Positions 26,773-35,705 of a stretch of 64,000 nt of DNA are shown here, piece after piece; position 1 is the first letter of the stretch, and every line of letters starts with the position of its first letter. The stretch is from JACDAE01 sp963717195. GTDB lineage: Bacteria; Chloroflexota; Ktedonobacteria; Ktedonobacterales; Ktedonobacteraceae. The position numbers were made by a program, and so were the translations under genes. A model generated the notes under the pieces. The model was not told the origin of the DNA. It ran no database searches and saw only the letters and a program-made list of their open reading frames with translations. Location of the stretch: the NCBI GenBank assembly GCA_963717195.1, contig CAVQVR010000012.1:124001-188000 (forward strand), in the 5' to 3' direction.

Positions 26773-28998
26773 CTATATGTTTGTATTTTGTGCAATAATG
26801 TCTCGGTAGGTAGCAACCGCTGAGGTTGCATGCCGTATTAGAGCAGGATCACTATCCAGATCGATATGGAATAACCCGAAGTCGCTGCTTTTGCCGAATT
26901 TGAGACCCCATTCACGGTTCGATGTGATGCTCCAACAGGTATAGCCTATCACCCTGATGCCTTTTTTACGCGCACGTAGTACCTCGCTAATATGTTGGCG
27001 AAGGTATTGGGAGCGGTCAATTTTGTCAGCAATATCGACGCTGCCATTTTCAACAATGAGAATGTCCTTATCGGGAAAGAGATCTGCATGATATTTGAGC
27101 ATGTGGTAGAGCGCTCCCGGCCAGACTGGTGCGTTGTCATAGTGACCAGAGGCGGCATTCATGAGTTGCTGGATACGATGAGGTCGCAACGAATTGATAC
27201 CCCAGTAGTAGTCGAAGCCGACAAAGTCTTGCTTACCTACACACTCTGCAGGGCAGAGGAACTCTGGTAATTTACCCGCCATACCAAGATGCCACCAGTT
27301 GCTCGTGAGGGTTGTCGATAAGATACTCAACAATTTGAGAAACGAATCGAACGCGTGGAAGGTGGAGCGTATAAGGGGAAGTCGTTCCTGTATTGTCACT
27401 GGTCGAAACACGACCTTATCAGGATTGCCGAGTATCTCCTGTGCCATAGCACGCGCCAGGTCAACCTCGATGCCCCTCCACTCACCCGTTTTGGGATCTC
27501 GATAACCAAAACCAGGGATATCCGCACTGATACCCACAACAAGGTGCCCACGCGTTTTGATATGGTGCAGAAGTGTTCGGTGTCCTGAGCGTTCAGCACG
27601 CGTATCATCCGCTTGATCTGATTGACGACCACTTATATCGGCCAGAGTTGCTCGCATGGGTGATGCGGGAATGGGTGGAATGGGTTGGAATGGAAAGAAT
27701 TTGGTAAAGGTTGCGTTCCAGTTCTCCGGTTCCTTGAAGCGTTGAACAACATCATCAATCACATTCAACAATCCTGGATGACCTTTTGCGATGCCCGCAG
27801 CGTAGTAGTCTCTGGTAAGTCGGTTTCCAAGCAATCGGTATTTTTCAGGATACCGCTGCATCAGTCCGAAGAGAATTGTATCATCTTCAAGAACAGCAGC
27901 AATGTTTCCAGAGTCCAGAGCTGTCATTGCCTCTTCATAGGTAGTGACAATATGTGCGTTCGCGCCAGGTACAAGAGTCTCAAGAGTTTGCTCCGCTCTT
28001 GAGCCTTTGTGTACAGCGACGGTCTTTCCAGGTAAGTCTGAGATATTCGTTAATGAACTAGTTGCCATTACAAGCAAGGCTTGACCTGCAACAAAGTAAA
28101 CTTTTGAAAAATCAACCTCGTTCCCTCGTTCACGTGTCACTGTCATGGTGGCTAGAACGACATCAACTTTGCCACGTTCAAGCCACCGATATTTCGTATA
28201 ATTGTGTCCTTGCTTCATCCAGCGTCTTTTACTTGCTTTCGAGTCACTTAAGCGCGTCACATTCCAGTCAATAAGGCGTTGCAGCCAGACGGGAAGGCCC
28301 AGAATCATCGGATTAGCACCCACCTGTGCATCAGTGTTGCTTGCCTTGATGATATCGCGTGCAGCCGTATGTGCGAGAAAGAGATTACGCATCAGCGCGT
28401 TGACCTGTACCATCTGATCTTCTAGCGTCGCGCTAACGGGCAATCCAGGCGGCATAAAGTAGTTTTGTTCCCACCACGGCTTAATATAACCAAAGGTAAG
28501 TTGGCTAGGTTCATTAAAGGTAATCCAGTAGCGCACCTGGGAGCCAAAATGTTTCACGACCTCTTCTACATAACGAAGATAGAGATCACAGAAAGCTTTC
28601 CCAGTGGGTCCGCCGCATTGTTCCACATGAATAGGCCATGTAAAGTGCATGAGTGTCATCAGTGGTTCCATCTCAGCTTCATATATTTTCGTAATAATAT
28701 CCTGATAGTGGGCGAATGCGGCTTCGTTGAATTGACCTGGAACTGGTTCAAGTCGTGCCCAGGACAGCGAGAAGCGAAATGTCTTACACCCAAGTGCTTT
28801 AGCAAGTTCTATATCTTCAGGGTAGCGCTGCCAGAAGTCGGTGGCTTGCCCACGAACCGTCAGGTGACGACGTTCTTCCCATTCATCACGAATATCCCTA
28901 TATGCAGGGTCGTATGCTTCACACTGGTGGTCTGCTGTTGCCACACCAAAGAGAAATGGTTTACGTTGAGCCGAGGATGATTGTAGTGCTTGCTGCAT
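26773..28998 (-). CDS. GH1 beta-glucosidase with an inserted, circularly permuted solute-binding domain
   Basis: 741 residues in one uninterrupted frame, no signal peptide. Residues 1-265 are the first part of a GH1 barrel: PFLFGVATADHQCEAYD, FRFSLSWARLEP, and TFNEPS with acid/base Glu163. Residues about 545-741 are the last part: FVGFDYYWGINSL, LIVENG with nucleophile Glu650, then TCWS. Between them lies an SBP_bac_3 (amino-acid-type periplasmic binding protein) domain in swapped order. Residues about 275-435 (GKVDVVLATMTVTRERGNEV through FTKFFPF) are its usual C-terminal two thirds. A Pro/Asp-rich linker follows (436-472). Residues about 473-543 (LVVGISADIPGFGYRD through QERLPLI) are its usual N-terminus. 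The two GH1 parts total about 460 residues, normal for GH1. Ligand binding may gate catalysis; this is inference. Confidence 0.85.
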   Translation of the reverse strand: MQQALQSSSAQRKPFLFGVATADHQCEAYDPAYRDIRDEWEERRHLTVRGQATDFWQRYPEDIELAKALGCKTFRFSLSWARLEPVPGQFNEAAFAHYQDIITKIYEAEMEPLMTLMHFTWPIHVEQCGGPTGKAFCDLYLRYVEEVVKHFGSQVRYWITFNEPSQLTFGYIKPWWEQNYFMPPGLPVSATLEDQMVQVNALMRNLFLAHTAARDIIKASNTDAQVGANPMILGLPVWLQRLIDWNVTRLSDSKASKRRWMKQGHNYTKYRWLERGKVDVVLATMTVTRERGNEVDFSKVYFVAGQALLVMATSSLTNISDLPGKTVAVHKGSRAEQTLETLVPGANAHIVTTYEEAMTALDSGNIAAVLEDDTILFGLMQRYPEKYRLLGNRLTRDYYAAGIAKGHPGLLNVIDDVVQRFKEPENWNATFTKFFPFQPIPPIPASPMRATLADISGRQSDQADDTRAERSGHRTLLHHIKTRGHLVVGISADIPGFGYRDPKTGEWRGIEVDLARAMAQEILGNPDKVVFRPVTIQERLPLIRSTFHAFDSFLKLLSILSTTLTSNWWHLGMAGKLPEFLCPAECVGKQDFVGFDYYWGINSLRPHRIQQLMNAASGHYDNAPVWPGALYHMLKYHADLFPDKDILIVENGSVDIADKIDRSQYLRQHISEVLRARKKGIRVIGYTCWSITSNREWGLKFGKSSDFGLFHIDLDSDPALIRHATSAVATYRDIIAQNTNI

Positions 28999-29606
28999 AA
29001 GATCTATCCTTTCTCGTGGTAAATATCTTACCTACTAGGTTCCGCAATTCATCGAAGGCTGAACAGAAACAGGCTGCTGAGTCAAAGCCTCCGAAGCCAT
29101 GCATGGGATAGTACCGCTGTTTCATTCTACGATGGTCTTGCTCTCAGCATACCTCGCAAACGATCGCCAAGACAAGTCTTTCTCTGAAATTCTGACAGAA
29201 CCGATAAGCGGTCAAGGCAGACTAAACTCCAAGCCTGGAGAGCTGCGTGCGCGAAGCTCCAGGCAGAAGGGCACCTCTCTGCTATCACAGCACTAAGCTG
29301 GTCTGCAAATAGCAAGCAACTGGCCCTCGTGGACGAAGAAGCGGTTGGCAAAACTTCTTGGACTGAGAGAACCCAGTGCTAAATGGCGTCGTTGTCGAGT
29401 TACATATACTCGAAGATGGACAGCCGGGCCTCTTGAGGAGTACAATAGATGTAACGGTCTGTCCACTCGCTTTTGAGCGAGCCCGCAGAAGCTTTCCCTT
29501 GCCACATTGTCAGAGCAAGTGGCTCGGGTGTGTTGTCTCTCCTGAAAGCAGCAGACAACAATGGACGCGTGAAGGGAAGGTTTATAGTAGTAGAAAGCAA
29601 AACTGA
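28999..29606. other. Intergenic region without recognised gene
   Basis: About 600 bases between the divergently placed GH1 fusion and ywbE. I see a hairpin with 8-base arms GCCTGGAG/CTCCAGGC near 29234-29265. A frame without start codon (about 29180-29375) encodes a Lys/Gln-rich helix-like stretch that could be a decayed DNA-binding protein. Nothing here can be named with confidence. Confidence 0.4.
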
Positions 29607-29804
29607 ATGCCAGATGGACGCAGCCGTCAAGATATACGTTCGGGAAGCGAAGTGTCAATCGTCCTCAAGCAAGACCAGCGAACAGGAAAACTGACCCGAG
29701 GAATCGTCAAGGACATTTTGACCAATTCCGTTTCTCACCCGCATGGGATCAAGGTACGACTTGTCGATGGACAGGTCGGGCGCGTACAGAAAATCGAGGA
29801 GTAG
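29607..29804 (+). CDS. ywbE: YwbE family small protein
   Basis: The 65 residues match the YwbE (DUF2196) family end to end: SRQDIRSGSEVSIVLKQDQR, then TGKLTRGIVKDILTNS, HPHGIKVRLVDGQVGRV. The fold is a small beta-barrel and the function is unknown, though the basic surface and KOW-like pattern suggest nucleic-acid binding. The ribosome site is weak (AAAG). The gene ends 14 bases before the 3' end of the convergent selenocysteine tRNA. Confidence 0.88.
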   Translation: MPDGRSRQDIRSGSEVSIVLKQDQRTGKLTRGIVKDILTNSVSHPHGIKVRLVDGQVGRVQKIEE

Positions 29805-29818
29805 AATGCCACACAAGG

Positions 29819-29914
29819 CAGAGGCGTATGGGAGTCGAACCCACCGGGGACCGCGCCGGGCGACCCCCCAGCCGTTTTGAAGACGGTGAGACCCACCGGG
29901 GCCCCTACACCTCC
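29819..29914 (-). tRNA. selC: tRNA-Sec (anticodon UCA)
   Basis: A 96-base gene folds as a bacterial selenocysteine tRNA. The acceptor stem has 8 bp (GGAGGTGT at the 5' end with ACGCCTCT at the 3' end, two G-U pairs). The anticodon loop is CTTCAAA with UCA at 29880-29878. There is a long GC-rich variable arm (about 20 bases), and the 5-bp T stem is closed by loop TTCGACT, giving the characteristic 8+5 arrangement. The discriminator is G and only CC of CCA is encoded. It lies 42 bases after the HAD gene on the same strand. Its presence implies SelA, SelB and SelD elsewhere in the genome; none is in the window. Confidence 0.88.
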
Positions 29915-29956
29915 TCGTGCGATGTGGCTGTATTTTGCCATTCACGTCCGGGGTTG

Positions 29957-30610
29957 TCAAGCAATTGATTGGATATGCGCGAGATTGACCTCCGTCAGGC
30001 TTGTAACCATCAGTTCGGCAGCACGTAGGCCCGGCAGATCACGCTCTCCTGCTACCGCAATACACCGCATCCCAGCAGCGTGAGCCGCCTCTACTCCGGC
30101 GACCGCGTCCTCAATGACCAGGCTTACAGAGGGAGCAACTCCTAGAGTAGCGGCAGCTTTCAGAAAAATATCAGGTGCAGGTTTGCCACGTGGAACCGTC
30201 TCGCCGGAGACCAGAGCATCAAGGTAGCGGTTCAAGCCAAGAACTTCGCTGATCAATTCTATATTAGCAACAGGAGCAGAGGAGGCCAGTGCCTGTGGAT
30301 ACCTCGCAGTGTGGAGTTCACTGAGCAATTCTATCGCCCCTGGTAAAGCAGTTGCAGTTGTGCGTACTGCTTCACGGAAATAATGCTCTTTACGATCTGC
30401 CATGTCCTGCATAGTTTCTGGCGAGAGAGGACCCCAGAGGTGCTGAATGATCTCATCGTTCCGTTGCCCGAAGGTTGCCCAGAACTGTGTATCGGTGAAG
30501 GGGAGTCCATCCTCTAGTGCCATTCGATGCCACGCGAGGAGATGAGCCTCCGCACTATCGAGAATGACGCCATCCATATCCCAGATCACAGCCTGTATTT
30601 TATTTGACAT
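29957..30610 (-). CDS. HAD-superfamily phosphatase (beta-phosphoglucomutase-like)
   Basis: 217 residues from the ATG at 30610 (MSNKIQAVIWDMDGVILDS), with AGGAG about 13 bases upstream; a longer frame to 30670 lacks support. Motif I is DMDGV (nucleophile and acid Asp), followed by a helical cap, motif II in LASSAPVANIEL, Lys in RGKPAPDIFLKAA and motif IV in VIEDAVAGVEAA. This is the subfamily of sugar-phosphate phosphatases and beta-phosphoglucomutase. It is cytoplasmic and Mg2+-dependent. The substrate is unknown, but a sugar phosphate is likely. It is the first gene of a unit followed by tRNA-Sec. Confidence 0.87.
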   Translation of the reverse strand: MSNKIQAVIWDMDGVILDSAEAHLLAWHRMALEDGLPFTDTQFWATFGQRNDEIIQHLWGPLSPETMQDMADRKEHYFREAVRTTATALPGAIELLSELHTARYPQALASSAPVANIELISEVLGLNRYLDALVSGETVPRGKPAPDIFLKAAATLGVAPSVSLVIEDAVAGVEAAHAAGMRCIAVAGERDLPGLRAAELMVTSLTEVNLAHIQSIA

Positions 30611-30779
30611 AAACTTGGTTGCTCCTATTGATTTTTCCCCATCATACCATCTCGCTTGCAAAATCTTCAATGGACCTGCCTGGACGTTAATGGTAGAATG
30701 GTCGCGAACGGGCTTATAAATCGCGCCCCTACATCGTGTCTCTACAATGATATCTAGTTCTGGAGGATCGTTTTTTATT

Positions 30780-32123
30780 ATGAGTGATCGTGCATTTTTT
30801 AATGAAGGGATAGAAACGCTTTCTAAAGAGAAGTTACAGGCGCTGCAATTGCAACGTCTGCAAGCAATTGTTGAGCGAGCCTATTTCCAGAATGAATTTT
30901 ATCGTCATCTCTATGACGAAGCTGGTGTGAAGCCATCAAATATTAGAACGCTGGAGGATATTCGTAAACTGCCATTTCTAGAGAAGAAGACAGTGCGAGC
31001 GGCTTATCCCTATGGTATGGCATTCACTCAACCTGGGAAACAGGGTGGAGCAGTAGAGGTACATGCAACCAGTGGCACGACGGGTAAGAGCGTACCTGTG
31101 TTTGCGACAAAGAAGGATATAGGCTACTGGTCAGATCTCAATGCACGTGAACTGTGGATGACCGGCATGCGTCCAGGCGATGTGCTTTTGAACTGCTATG
31201 GGTATGGAATGGCGACGGGCGGCTTTGGTTTTCATTATGGAGCGATGGCGATGGACGTGATGGCAATTCCTATGGGATCTGATGCCCGCCAATATGATCG
31301 TATGATCGACTTCATTCTTGATTTTGGTGTGACTGCAATGTGCATGACGCCATCGGTGGGATTGTATGTTGGCAACAAAGCGCGTGAACGGGGTGTTGAT
31401 TTCAAGGGCACAAAGCTCAAGATCGGGCTTTTTGGTGCGGAGCCCTGGCCGTGGCAGACACGTCTAAAATTGGAGGAACTTTTCAATATCACCGCCTATG
31501 ACGAGTTTGGAATGACAGAATTCCTTGGACCAGGCATGACCTGTGAATGTGAAGCACGTGATGGTATGCATGCGTGGGCGGATGCCTTTCTGGTTGAATG
31601 TATCGATCCTGAAACGGGAGATCCCTTGCCGGAAGGGAGTGATGGAGAACTGGTCTGGACGTGGCTTTCGGCAGATGGGACCGCAATGATCCGTTATCGT
31701 AGCCGTGACCTTTCACGTACATGGTGGGAGGAGCGTTGCGCATGTGGGCGTACGCATCCCAAGATAGCAGCAATCAAGGGACGAAGCGATGATGCGGTCT
31801 CTATTCGTGGATTGATCGTTTTTCCCAGCCAGGTCGAGGCCGCACTAATCAAATTTCCCGAAACCGGTGCCAATTTTCGTATAGTCGTCGATAAAAAGAA
31901 TGGATTAGATACTTTTGATTTGAAGGTTGAAGTAAAGGATTCAGCAGTATTGTTTGATCCAGAGCGTGTTCGGATCGTGAGTCGCGAAATGGCTGAATCG
32001 GTCAAGACGGTGACGGGGAATTCGCCGAAGGTGGAACTGGTGGCGGCTGATAGCCTGCCTAGGGCGAGTGGAGGGGAGTCAAAGACGGCAAGCGCAAGGG
32101 TGGAGGATCGGCGTAAGAGGTAG
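30780..32123 (+). CDS. Phenylacetate-CoA ligase-like adenylate-forming enzyme
   Basis: 447 residues from the ATG at 30780 (MSDRAFFNEGIETLSKEKLQ), the usual PaaK N-terminus; GGAGG lies 13 bases upstream. It has the P-loop-like motif HATSGTTGKSVPVF, the acceptor motif AYDEFGMTEF and the arginine and hinge region RSRDL...GRSDDAVSIRG, all as in PaaK. It activates an aryl or acyl acid with ATP to the CoA thioester. No other phenylacetate-pathway genes are adjacent, so the substrate is open. The final 20 residues are low-complexity. It is followed by a 25-bp palindrome. Confidence 0.85.
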   Translation: MSDRAFFNEGIETLSKEKLQALQLQRLQAIVERAYFQNEFYRHLYDEAGVKPSNIRTLEDIRKLPFLEKKTVRAAYPYGMAFTQPGKQGGAVEVHATSGTTGKSVPVFATKKDIGYWSDLNARELWMTGMRPGDVLLNCYGYGMATGGFGFHYGAMAMDVMAIPMGSDARQYDRMIDFILDFGVTAMCMTPSVGLYVGNKARERGVDFKGTKLKIGLFGAEPWPWQTRLKLEELFNITAYDEFGMTEFLGPGMTCECEARDGMHAWADAFLVECIDPETGDPLPEGSDGELVWTWLSADGTAMIRYRSRDLSRTWWEERCACGRTHPKIAAIKGRSDDAVSIRGLIVFPSQVEAALIKFPETGANFRIVVDKKNGLDTFDLKVEVKDSAVLFDPERVRIVSREMAESVKTVTGNSPKVELVAADSLPRASGGESKTASARVEDRRKR

Positions 32124-32164
32124 CTTATTCAATATATTTAAGCATTCTTATAGCCATAGAATAT

Positions 32165-32224
32165 ACTTCCCTCCTAAATCAGCCTGCCGTTTTTACTTTC
32201 GGCAGGCTGATTTAGGAGGGAAGT
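32165..32224. terminator. Long perfect palindrome (25-bp arms)
   Basis: Perfect 25-base arms at 32165-32189 and 32200-32224 flank the loop TTTTTACTTT. It lies between the convergent PaaK-like gene (+) and the membrane-protein gene ending at 32350 (-). It is probably a bidirectional terminator, in the same style as those at 14132, 45049 and 48426. Confidence 0.65.
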
Positions 32225-32349
32225 ACCTGATCCTCACTTTTTTTGTGGTTAACCATCTTTTTACTACTAGATAGGTTCCCAAAAAAATTGGGATGTCTTA
32301 TTGGCAGTCGAGAACCTCTGGATAGAGACAGCAGAGGAACTCCAAAGCA

Positions 32350-33371
32350 TTATGCAGCACCAAAAACTGCTGTCTCAGCAAACACCAGTTCCTCTGCTGC
32401 CACGAATGCACTCTCTGAAAGCGAACTTATAGATGATCCTACTGACGCGGCTTCTGATGCTTCTACCACACCCATGGCAACTTCTCCTGCACCCGCCACC
32501 CCTGCGACAGCCGTAGTGAAAAGGCCTGGCGCGTATGCTAATCCCATAAGTACGCCTCCCGCTACTTGGAGAATCCCTCCGATGGCAGCCCAGACATTCT
32601 TACTCATCCCCAGGCAACCATTTGATTTGCCGCAGAAGTTAGCAGCTACCACGCCTGTCACTGAAAACGCCGCTCCTATGAGAAAGACAATCAAGGGCGC
32701 AATTGCAGCCTTTTTTGATCCCATAATGGCAAGGGGTCCGCCCCCATGACGTGCTACGAGCACCTGAGATGGTGTGGTAGAAGTTGCTGTTTGCCCAAGT
32801 TGGTATAATGTTCCTTCGCCCTGAAAGGAAGAATTTTCTGCTTTTGTAATTTGTACTGTCACATCTCCTAGTGGGTCTGGTCCAGTCGCATCATTGAAGG
32901 CTTCTCCCTTTGCTATATCGGTTTGGTAAAGAGAACTGGCCATATAATCTCCAGGTCGAACCCAATCTGTATTAGTAGATGAGAGTCCATTGAGCGAACT
33001 AAAGGAACCAGTACCGGTAAGAGACACAAACCCAGTAGCATTAGACTCGGCCGAAGTGCCAGTCCCTGGCCCAGTACCTACCATCTCGCCAAGATTGCCA
33101 AGATCAGTACCGTTGTCCTTCACATCCCATGTACCCAGATTTGCTGGTGTTGCTGTGCCGCTTTCAGGATTGCCGCTGGCAGGTATCACATTTGTAAATG
33201 TATAGACATCGCTACCTACTGTTTCTGTGAAGGCCGACGAAAATTGCCAGCCGCGTGCACATGCGCCCCTGTGCGATGCAGAGTGGCATAGGCGGTTATG
33301 ATACCAACGGAAACGATCAAGCAGGCAAGCAATGCCCGCAACCAGAAGCGTTGAAGTATCTGGTAAGACAT
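32350..33371 (-). pseudogene. Secreted/membrane protein of unknown function, frameshifted
   Basis: The gene should start at the ATG at 33371 (MSYQILQRFWLRALLACLIV), which has AAAGGAG 8 bases upstream and encodes a signal peptide or anchor. This frame ends near 33216, but the long downstream frame (FSSAFTETVGSDVYTFTNVI and onward) joins it if one T is restored in the T4 run at 33240-33243, giving 340 residues. The protein has a Ser/Thr/Gly-rich outer part and two hydrophobic helices (around IAPLIVFLIGAAFSVTGVVA and VWAAIGGILQVAGGVLMGLA), ending with an Ala/Ser-rich tail. No family is recognised. The 279-residue frame from 33189 alone would lack the signal. Confidence 0.7.
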
Positions 33372-33683
33372 TTGTAAATCTCCTTTGCGTGAAAACGAAC
33401 TAATCGGGTGTAGATGTAGATATGATCATAGGAGCCGTAGGTGCCACCCATGCGAAAGGCCAGTACCTGCACCTGCGATCCTACGATCATTAGTCTGCAT
33501 GCCTGTAAGGTTGAGAATACTTGGGAAGAATTATAGCTAGAAAACCTGGCGAACACATCAGTCTCTCGATGCATTTCTGCTTGCGCCCCGAGGTCGGAGC
33601 CCATGCGACTCAGGGAGGAACAGGGGGTCGCAATATTGAATATATTGCCATGCCCAAAAGCAATAATTTTCAGGCTTTTTTCA

Positions 33684-33712
33684 TTGCTTTTCTGGCAGCT
33701 ATCGGGTATAGT
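33684..33712 (+). promoter_or_regulatory. Sigma-70-type promoter for small membrane protein gene
   Basis: TTGCTT at 33684-33689, a 17-base spacer and TATAGT at 33707-33712. About 100 bases separate it from the start at 33813. The region 33372-33683 between the divergent genes shows no gene. Confidence 0.45.
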
Positions 33713-33812
33713 TAGTGTAACTACAACTGAAAGCCAGTCTGGAGCGTACTATATTATAGTAGTTAGATGTAGGCTTACCCTACCTACTCTTTCAGCAAAG
33801 GGAAAGAAGTAT

Positions 33813-33977
33813 ATGGAAAAACAAACCCAGGTGCGACGGTCAAGTGGTGCGAAAGCATTAGCTGTGGATCAGCGCAAAATCATTGCTCTTTATCGTCTGC
33901 TCAGACTTCAGTTGCTAGCTGCTACGATATTCGCAGCTGCTCTTGCGATGGGACTTCACATCCTTTTTGGGCGTTAA
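33813..33977 (+). CDS. Small single-pass membrane protein
   Basis: The 54 residues are MEKQTQVRRSSGAKALAVD, a basic helix (QRKIIALYRLLRLQ) and one hydrophobic segment (LLAATIFAAALAMGLHILF). The start at 33813 is preceded by AAAGGGAAAGAAG. A promoter at 33684 and a terminator at 34004 bracket it, so it is a well-delimited monocistronic unit despite its size. Function unknown. Confidence 0.6.
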   Translation: MEKQTQVRRSSGAKALAVDQRKIIALYRLLRLQLLAATIFAAALAMGLHILFGR

Positions 33978-34003
33978 AGCAAGAAGCGGCATATTAATAT
34001 AGC

Positions 34004-34029
34004 AAGGCGCTCAACTTGGGCGCCTTTTT
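34004..34029 (+). terminator. Rho-independent terminator
   Basis: AAGGCGC (34004-34010) pairs with GCGCCTT (34020-34026), followed by a T-run. It lies 26 bases after the small membrane protein gene. This is the most classical terminator in the window. Confidence 0.75.
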
Positions 34030-34079
34030 GTTTTTGTCCTTTCTCTGCCCAGGTAGCAGTAGTGGGAGCAATATTCTCG

Positions 34080-34940
34080 ATGAGTATTTTATCCAGACCG
34101 AATACGCCAATTTCTTCCCAGCCAGCACGTGATGCAGTGCCTCGACGTTTAATTGTGACCGCAAGCATCGCAACATTTGCCATACGCGACTGGTCGTTGT
34201 GGATCTTACTGCGCGATGGACCATGGGGGCCACCCATGCGGCTGGTACTAGGAACCGAGTCGGTGACGGATGCGGTAGAACGTATAGTCGATGCACTGCT
34301 CATGTGGCCAGACGCAGCCTCACTGATCCAGTTAAAGGCTGGTTGGCAGGAACAACAGGTGTACGTATGGGGAAGCACAGAACAGGGGGCAGCTGTCTCA
34401 CTCATCCATAGCATTTTGCTGCGGGCCAATCGCGATGAACTACGTCCGAATTTACGCATGCAACCCGTGCCTAGCTTACACGTAAAATGGGTACCTGTGA
34501 CCAACATTGAATCAGGTCAGTATCCCCTTGATGCAAACGTACAACCGGGATTATTGACGGCGTTGAACACGTTACGTTCCCAGGTACAGCGCAATCCAGA
34601 ATTTATCCTGCGCTACCTTGCAGATATGAGTACGATGCCAATTGCCGAAGCTGAGACGGCATGGTGGCGAGAAGGGATGGCATCACCCGAAGAAAGTAAG
34701 CAGACGCTTCCACTCAGCGCAATCAAAGAACCACCTGTGGGAGACCGGATGCTGACGCTTGCCGAGGCGGTGCTGCTCTATCGAGCGTTTTTCCCCCCCG
34801 ACGAGCAGATCGATCTCTCGAACCTGCGCCGCCGCTTTCTGGCAACGAATACATTGGAACCGGTGGATGAAGAACGGCCTGTACGTGGACGCGAACTAGA
34901 TTGGCGGCGCGTCAGTCGTGCCTATAGATACGTTGGGTAA
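34080..34940 (+). CDS. Protein of unknown function
   Basis: 286 residues from the ATG at 34080 (MSILSRPNTPISSQPARD), with GGGAG 11 bases upstream; a GTG at 34062 is the alternative. The middle has 'VWGSTEQGAAVSLIHSILL' and a tail reading DLSNLRRRFLATNTLEPVDE...RRVSRAYRYVG, which looks like a winged-helix domain of the NUDIX-associated type (NrtR/COG4111-like), with the N-terminus a poorly conserved NUDIX-like fold lacking the catalytic box. It may therefore be a regulator rather than a hydrolase. The assignment is tentative. It is 80 bases upstream of the cobalamin adenosyltransferase gene and probably co-transcribed with it. Confidence 0.6.
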   Translation: MSILSRPNTPISSQPARDAVPRRLIVTASIATFAIRDWSLWILLRDGPWGPPMRLVLGTESVTDAVERIVDALLMWPDAASLIQLKAGWQEQQVYVWGSTEQGAAVSLIHSILLRANRDELRPNLRMQPVPSLHVKWVPVTNIESGQYPLDANVQPGLLTALNTLRSQVQRNPEFILRYLADMSTMPIAEAETAWWREGMASPEESKQTLPLSAIKEPPVGDRMLTLAEAVLLYRAFFPPDEQIDLSNLRRRFLATNTLEPVDEERPVRGRELDWRRVSRAYRYVG

Positions 34941-35020
34941 CAGTTTCGCTTTCTCAGCAGATGCGTGTATACTCTAGAGGAAGGCACAGAGAGCTGTTGT
35001 TGAGTCATTTGTGAGGTGCT

Positions 35021-35563
35021 ATGGCAAAGGTTACGACAGGTACTGGTGATACAGGCTATACAGGGCTGATTGGAGAGCAGCGCGTTCCGAAATATGACCC
35101 ACGCCCTGAAACATTTGGAACCGTAGATGAGGCAACATCAGCACTTGGACTGGCGCGTGCAACAACGCAGGACCAGAAGGTCAAAGCGATTATCTACCAG
35201 GTGCAGCAGGAACTCTATCTCTTAATGGGCGAACTTGCCACCCCGCCGGAAAACTACGAAAAAATAGGCCTCCACGTGACGGCTGAACACGTAAAGCACC
35301 TGGAGATGGCGGAAGAGGAACTGAAACGCGAGGTAGAGATTCCGAACAAGTTTATTATTCCTGGTGATACCCTTGATGGTGCAGCCCTCGACCTGGCACG
35401 CACGATTATTCGTAGGGCGGAACGGATGACCGTCAAATTGTTGCATGACGGGGTCATTCAGAATAGCGAAGTAGTACGCTATCTCAATCGCCTCTCCGAC
35501 CTTATCTTTATCCTCGCACGCTATAGAGAGGTCAAGTCGTCGCTGGCACAACTCCCTGAGTAA
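35021..35563 (+). CDS. pduO: ATP:cob(I)alamin adenosyltransferase, PduO/MMAB type
   Basis: This 180-residue protein transfers the adenosyl group of ATP to cob(I)alamin to make coenzyme B12. It has the N-terminal ATP-binding signature TGTGDTGYTGLIGEQRVPK, followed by GTVDEATSALGLAR, and the helix-bundle motif ARTIIRRAERMTVKL, whose Arg residues contact ATP in human MMAB. Length is normal for the family. The start has GAGGT 5 bases upstream. It is cytoplasmic and would act as a trimer. Confidence 0.92.
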   Translation: MAKVTTGTGDTGYTGLIGEQRVPKYDPRPETFGTVDEATSALGLARATTQDQKVKAIIYQVQQELYLLMGELATPPENYEKIGLHVTAEHVKHLEMAEEELKREVEIPNKFIIPGDTLDGAALDLARTIIRRAERMTVKLLHDGVIQNSEVVRYLNRLSDLIFILARYREVKSSLAQLPE

Positions 35564-35705
35564 TTTTGAGTGGAGTACATTTTAACCCTCCATAGGCTTG
35601 TGAACAGCGCTCCTCCAATTGAGATGGCGTCGTCACGATGGGGGTGAGCAGAAGAGTAAAGAGGAGTCAGGCCCTTCTGATAGTTACAAGAGGAAAAACA
35701 GAACT

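Noticed and set aside
29180..29375. Decayed DNA-binding protein gene before ywbE
   Set aside because: Short frame without start or clear motif; only composition is suggestive.
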